This document shows, in pieces, positions 60,814-64,000 of a stretch of DNA of 64,000 nt (positions are counted from its first letter, which is position 1; the number at the start of each line of letters is the position of its first letter). The notes beneath the pieces are model-generated. The model was not told the DNA's origin. It made no database searches and saw only the letters and a program-made list of their open reading frames with translations. Made by a program: the position numbers and the translations under genes. The DNA is from Arthrobacter sp. DNA4 (lineage in GTDB: Bacteria; Actinomycetota; Actinomycetes; Actinomycetales; Micrococcaceae). The stretch lies in the NCBI RefSeq assembly GCF_024362385.1, contig NZ_CP101466.1, forward strand, positions 1,922,001 through 1,986,000. Direction: 5' to 3'.

Positions 60814-62163
60814 ATGGCTTTTCAATCGCCAGCCCCGTCCTCGGTTCGCCCCCGCAAGTCTGCGGGTATTGTCATTTTTCTTTGCTTCCTGGCCATTGTT
60901 TTCGACGGCTACGACTTGGTCGTCTATGGCGCCATCGTTCCCAAGCTTCTGGCATACAAGCCCTGGGGGCTCTCGCCAGTAGAGACGGGAGCGATCGGCA
61001 GTTACGCTCTTGCCGGAATGTTCATCGGCGCGATCCTTATCGGTTACCTCACTGATATCGTTGGCCGCCGCAAGGTCATGATGGCTTCCATCGCAGCCTT
61101 CTCACTCCTGATGTTGCTGACCGCTTGGGCCCCCACCCCGGAACTGTTCGGCCTTTTCCGCTTCCTGGTAAGCCTGGGCCTGGGCGGTGTCATCCCGACG
61201 GCCATTGCGTTGACGGTCGAGTTCTCCCAGTCCCACCGCCGGAATTTCAACAACGCCCTGATGTTCTCCGGGTACGCCGTGGGCGGCATCCTGGCTGCTC
61301 TGCTGTCGCTTGCTTTCCTGTCGTCATTGGGGTTCCAGGGCATGCTCGCCCTCGGCGGCATTCCCTTGGTTGTGGTTGTTCCGCTGCTCTTCAAATTCCT
61401 CCCGGAGTCGCCGGCCTACCTTGCAGCGAAAGGCGACAGGGCGCAGGCCGAGCGAATCGTTGCCGACTACGGCCTTGACCAACTGCCGCCCGTCCGGATT
61501 GGGGGAGACACGCCTGAGAAGGGCAGGTTCCGCACCCTGTTGACGGGTAAGCTCCTCGCCGCAACAGTCCTTTTTTCATTGGCTGGCATCTGCGGGCAGA
61601 CCCTCGTGTACGGCTTGAACACCTGGCTTCCGCAGCTCATGGTCATTGCTAAGTACTCGCTGGCTTCGTCGCTGACCTTCCTGCTCACGGTCAACATCGG
61701 CGCCGTCGTGGGCGTGCTCGTATCGTCCCGGATGGCCGACAAATTCGGGCCCCGCAATGTAACCGCCATTTCGTTTGCATGCTCCGGCGTCGCACTGGTT
61801 CTCATGGGCACTGGAATCATGCCGTTGGTCGCGATGTACTTCCTCGTCGCGGTGGTGGGCTTTGGTTCAGTTGGCGCCCAGATCCTCGTGAACGGCTTTG
61901 TAGCCACGTATTTCTCTGGCGCCACACGGGCGACTGCCTTGGGCATCACACTGGGAATCGGGCGCATTGGGGCCGTCTTGGCCATCTCCGGCGGTGGCGT
62001 CCTGGTGGCTGCCTCCCTGGGCAACTTCATCAATTTTTCCATCTGGGCGGTAGCGGCAGCGATCGGCGTCGTCGCCGTCCTGGCGGTTCCGCGCCGGGGC
62101 GCCACCCAAGCAGAAAATGCAAGCGCCCCGGCTGCAACGTCCGCGAATACCATTCATCACTAA
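60814..62163 (+). CDS. Aromatic acid:H+ symporter (AAHS-family MFS)
   Basis: The product has 449 residues and 12 transmembrane helices. FDGYDLVVYGAIVPKL in helix 1 (the conserved DGxD), GYLTDIVGRRKVM in loop 2-3 and PESPAYL in the central loop are typical of BenK/PcaK/GenK transporters. It probably imports salicylate or gentisate. GGAG lies 5 bases before ATG 60814. It is the first gene of a plus-strand operon with the aldehyde and alcohol dehydrogenases. Confidence 0.92.
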   Translation: MAFQSPAPSSVRPRKSAGIVIFLCFLAIVFDGYDLVVYGAIVPKLLAYKPWGLSPVETGAIGSYALAGMFIGAILIGYLTDIVGRRKVMMASIAAFSLLMLLTAWAPTPELFGLFRFLVSLGLGGVIPTAIALTVEFSQSHRRNFNNALMFSGYAVGGILAALLSLAFLSSLGFQGMLALGGIPLVVVVPLLFKFLPESPAYLAAKGDRAQAERIVADYGLDQLPPVRIGGDTPEKGRFRTLLTGKLLAATVLFSLAGICGQTLVYGLNTWLPQLMVIAKYSLASSLTFLLTVNIGAVVGVLVSSRMADKFGPRNVTAISFACSGVALVLMGTGIMPLVAMYFLVAVVGFGSVGAQILVNGFVATYFSGATRATALGITLGIGRIGAVLAISGGGVLVAASLGNFINFSIWAVAAAIGVVAVLAVPRRGATQAENASAPAATSANTIHH

Positions 62164-62222
62164 CCGCCGTCATTCAGGCGGCCCCGCCGCTCGTGCCGAA
62201 ATACATCTACTAAGGAGTCATT

Positions 62223-63674
62223 TTGCAGACGCAACTCATCATCGACAACCAGCCCCGGGATGGCCGTGAGGGCAAGACATTCGAACGCCGGCACCCTGTA
62301 ACCGGTGCTCTCGTGACCGAGAGCGCAGCAGCGGACGTGAACGATGCACTGGATGCCGTGGAGTCGGCGTCGAAGGCCTTCAGTACCTGGTCCACCTCGG
62401 GACCGAGCGAGCGCCGCGCAGTGATGTTGAAGGCTGCTGAGATAATGGAGCGCCGCGGACCGGAATTTATCGAGACCATGATGTCCGAGGTTGGCGCCGC
62501 AGGGCTTTGGGCAGGTTTTAACGTATTTCTGACCGCGCAGCTGTTCCGCGAAGCCGCAGGACTTGCAACCCAGATCCAGGGCGAGACCTTGCCGACGGAC
62601 AAGCCGGGAACCCTGTCGATGACTATTCGGCAGCCGGCTGGAGTTGTCCTCAGCATGGCGCCGTGGAACGGTGCCGGAGTGTTGGCAGCGCGTGCCATCG
62701 CGTATCCCATTGTCTGCGGTAACACGGTTGTTTTCCGCGCCTCGGAGACCAGCCCCAAAACCCATGCGATCATTGCCGAGGTCCTGCATGAAGCCGGTCT
62801 TCCCGCGGGCGTCCTGAACTTCTTGACCAGCACCGCTGAAGACTCCGATCGGGTAGTTGAGGCAATCATTGCCCACCCTGCGGTTCGTCGAATCAATTTC
62901 ACGGGGTCAACGGCCGTGGGCCGCATCATTGCCGAGAAGGCCGCCCGGTATCTGAAGCCTGTCCTGCTCGAGCTCGGGGGTAAGGCCCCGTTCGTGGTGC
63001 TCGATGATGCCGACATCGATGGTGCCGTCAACGCAGCAGTCTTTGGTTCATTCCTGTACCAAGGCCAGATCTGCATGTCCACTGAGCGTTTTGTGGTTGA
63101 CGAGAGCGTTGCCGACGAATTCGTTGAAAAGTTCGCTGCCCGCGCTGCCCAGGTTACAGCCGGTGACCCACTTACGGATGAGGCATGCATTGTTGGCCCC
63201 ATGATCCGCGAAGAATCCGGCACCAGGATCAACGGTCTCATCGACGACGCCCTCGCGAAGGGTGCTGAACTGGTGGTTGGTGACCGCGCCAACGGCGCCT
63301 CAATGCCTGCCACGATTGTCGATAAGGTACGGCCCGAGATGGACATTTATGACCAGGAGACGTTCGGTCCCATTACCACTGTGGTTCGCGTTTCCGGGGT
63401 CGAAGAGGCAGTCCAGGTTGCCAACGATACCGAGTACGGCCTGGCAGCTGCGGTCTTTGGGAAGGACAGCACGCGCGCTCTGCAGGTAGCTATGCGGATC
63501 CAGGCAGGCCATGTCCACGTGAACGGCGCCACGGTGCAGAACGAGGCACAAGCACCGTACGGCGGCATGAAGAACAGCGGATACGGGCGGTTCGACGGCC
63601 GGGCAGTCATCAACGAATTCACCGAGCTCAAGTGGATCACCGTTGAGCAGTCCGACCAGCAGTACCCGTTCTAG
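62223..63674 (+). CDS. Aldehyde dehydrogenase, salicylaldehyde/vanillin type
   Basis: The product has 483 residues. The catalytic Glu is in ELGGKAP and the Cys in GQICMSTE; NFTGSTAVGR is the NAD motif. The aromatic-aldehyde subgroup is suggested by SMAPWNGAGVLAARAIAYP and by HVHVNGATVQNEAQAPYGG near the end. In this operon it should oxidise salicylaldehyde to salicylate. The start is TTG at 62223 with AAGGAG 5 bases upstream. Confidence 0.9.
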   Translation: MQTQLIIDNQPRDGREGKTFERRHPVTGALVTESAAADVNDALDAVESASKAFSTWSTSGPSERRAVMLKAAEIMERRGPEFIETMMSEVGAAGLWAGFNVFLTAQLFREAAGLATQIQGETLPTDKPGTLSMTIRQPAGVVLSMAPWNGAGVLAARAIAYPIVCGNTVVFRASETSPKTHAIIAEVLHEAGLPAGVLNFLTSTAEDSDRVVEAIIAHPAVRRINFTGSTAVGRIIAEKAARYLKPVLLELGGKAPFVVLDDADIDGAVNAAVFGSFLYQGQICMSTERFVVDESVADEFVEKFAARAAQVTAGDPLTDEACIVGPMIREESGTRINGLIDDALAKGAELVVGDRANGASMPATIVDKVRPEMDIYDQETFGPITTVVRVSGVEEAVQVANDTEYGLAAAVFGKDSTRALQVAMRIQAGHVHVNGATVQNEAQAPYGGMKNSGYGRFDGRAVINEFTELKWITVEQSDQQYPF

Positions 63675-63706
63675 GAATCCCCAATCGAAGGAGAAGAAGC
63701 GAAACA

Positions 63707-64000
63707 ATGCAGGTAACCGCAGCGGTGGCCAGAGAGCCACATCAGCCACTGAGCATCGAGAATCTCGAACTGGATGAACTTCGTCCAAACGAAGTTCGGG
63801 TCAAGATGGCAGCGTCAGGTGTTTGCCACACCGATGCCATCGTCCGGGACCAGGTATATCCGACTCCGCTCCCGGCCGTGTTGGGACACGAAGGTGCAGG
63901 CATTGTGGAGCAGGTGGGCAGTTCCGTCACGACGGTAAAGCCGGGTGACCACGTTCTGCTCGCCGCGGCATACTGCGGAAAATGTGACCGGTGCCGTTCC
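63707..64000 (+). CDS. Aryl-alcohol dehydrogenase (zinc MDR family), partial
   Basis: Only the first 98 codons are inside the window; the gene runs off the right edge. Catalytic zinc ligands are in GVCHTDA and LGHEGAG, and the structural zinc site begins at YCGKCDRCR. The sequence is of the benzyl-alcohol dehydrogenase (XylB-like) type. AAGGAG precedes the ATG. With the aldehyde dehydrogenase it would turn salicyl alcohol into salicylate. Confidence 0.88.
   Translation, partial: MQVTAAVAREPHQPLSIENLELDELRPNEVRVKMAASGVCHTDAIVRDQVYPTPLPAVLGHEGAGIVEQVGSSVTTVKPGDHVLLAAAYCGKCDRCRS

Noticed and set aside
1..64000. Stop-codon reassignment (TAA read as sense) in this genome
   Set aside because: Many intact genes here end naturally at TAA, followed by terminators or new gene starts, so general reassignment is not tenable; local errors or mutations are simpler.
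1..64000. CRISPR arrays, tRNA genes, rRNA genes, complete insertion sequences
   Set aside because: I looked for direct-repeat/spacer patterns, cloverleaf signals and transposase motifs and found none I could support.

Overview
The window reads as part of a large conjugative plasmid or integrative conjugative element of a high-GC actinobacterium. An Arthrobacter-like Micrococcaceae host is my best guess, from the codon use, the mycothiol-type maleylpyruvate isomerase and the style of the catabolic genes. I saw no rRNA, tRNA, CRISPR array or complete insertion sequence.

1-24.2 kb is the transfer backbone. A plus-strand run encodes a membrane-anchored accessory protein, an NlpC/P60 cell-wall hydrolase, a two-helix membrane protein, a TrbL/VirB6-like channel protein, an SCO6880-type protein (split by an in-frame TAA), a VirB4-like ATPase, a VirD4-type coupling protein, a DUF4913 protein, an ArdC-like protein and SSB. 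A minus-strand run encodes a 1184-residue MobF relaxase-helicase and a small zinc-ribbon/coiled-coil protein. Two defence-like or selfish modules sit inside the transfer region at 2.4-7.0 kb: an ABC-type ATPase plus HNH nuclease pair (Septu-like) and a TcmP/three-Cys-motif pair in tail-to-tail overlap. At 21.2-23.6 kb lies an MpaB-type oxygenase / ImmA-IrrE / MAB_1171c-type transporter operon.

24.5-36.5 kb is catabolic. It holds pcaJ-pcaI-pcaF (last steps of the beta-ketoadipate pathway) and then a cluster of unassigned substrate: SDR, LysR regulator, Zn-alcohol dehydrogenase, MFS transporter, muconate-lactonizing-type enolase, VOC protein, cyclase (interrupted by TAA), second SDR and alpha/beta hydrolase.

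36.6-47.4 kb is a TetR-controlled uptake and hydrolysis locus: an SBP_bac_5 ABC transporter (with a permease-ATPase fusion interrupted by TAA), a GH3 beta-glucosidase, an HGG-type esterase (frameshifted) and a beta-lactamase-fold esterase.

47.4-51.0 kb resembles the Bacillus MhqR quinone-stress regulon: carboxylesterase, VOC protein, NADP-binding reductase, MarR regulator and DoxX. Four TTG-N6-CAA dyads lie in its promoters.

51.0-64.0 kb is a salicylate-to-gentisate pathway. The minus-strand operon carries a salicylyl-CoA 5-hydroxylase, an NDP-forming acyl-CoA synthetase, a salicylyl-AMP ligase, gentisate 1,2-dioxygenase, fumarylpyruvate hydrolase, maleylpyruvate isomerase and adenylate kinase. 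A PaaX-family regulator and a plus-strand MFS transporter / aldehyde dehydrogenase / aryl-alcohol dehydrogenase operon flank it. Both promoters carry the same long-spaced inverted repeat (ATGYAAC-N26-GTTACAT). With the GH3 enzyme and esterases, the window could take a salicyl-alcohol glucoside such as salicin to fumarate and pyruvate; this is inference.

Five genes are broken by single lesions: three in-frame TAA codons, each followed by GC and each at a probable proline, and two one-base deletions. Either the plasmid is partly decaying or the assembly has local errors.
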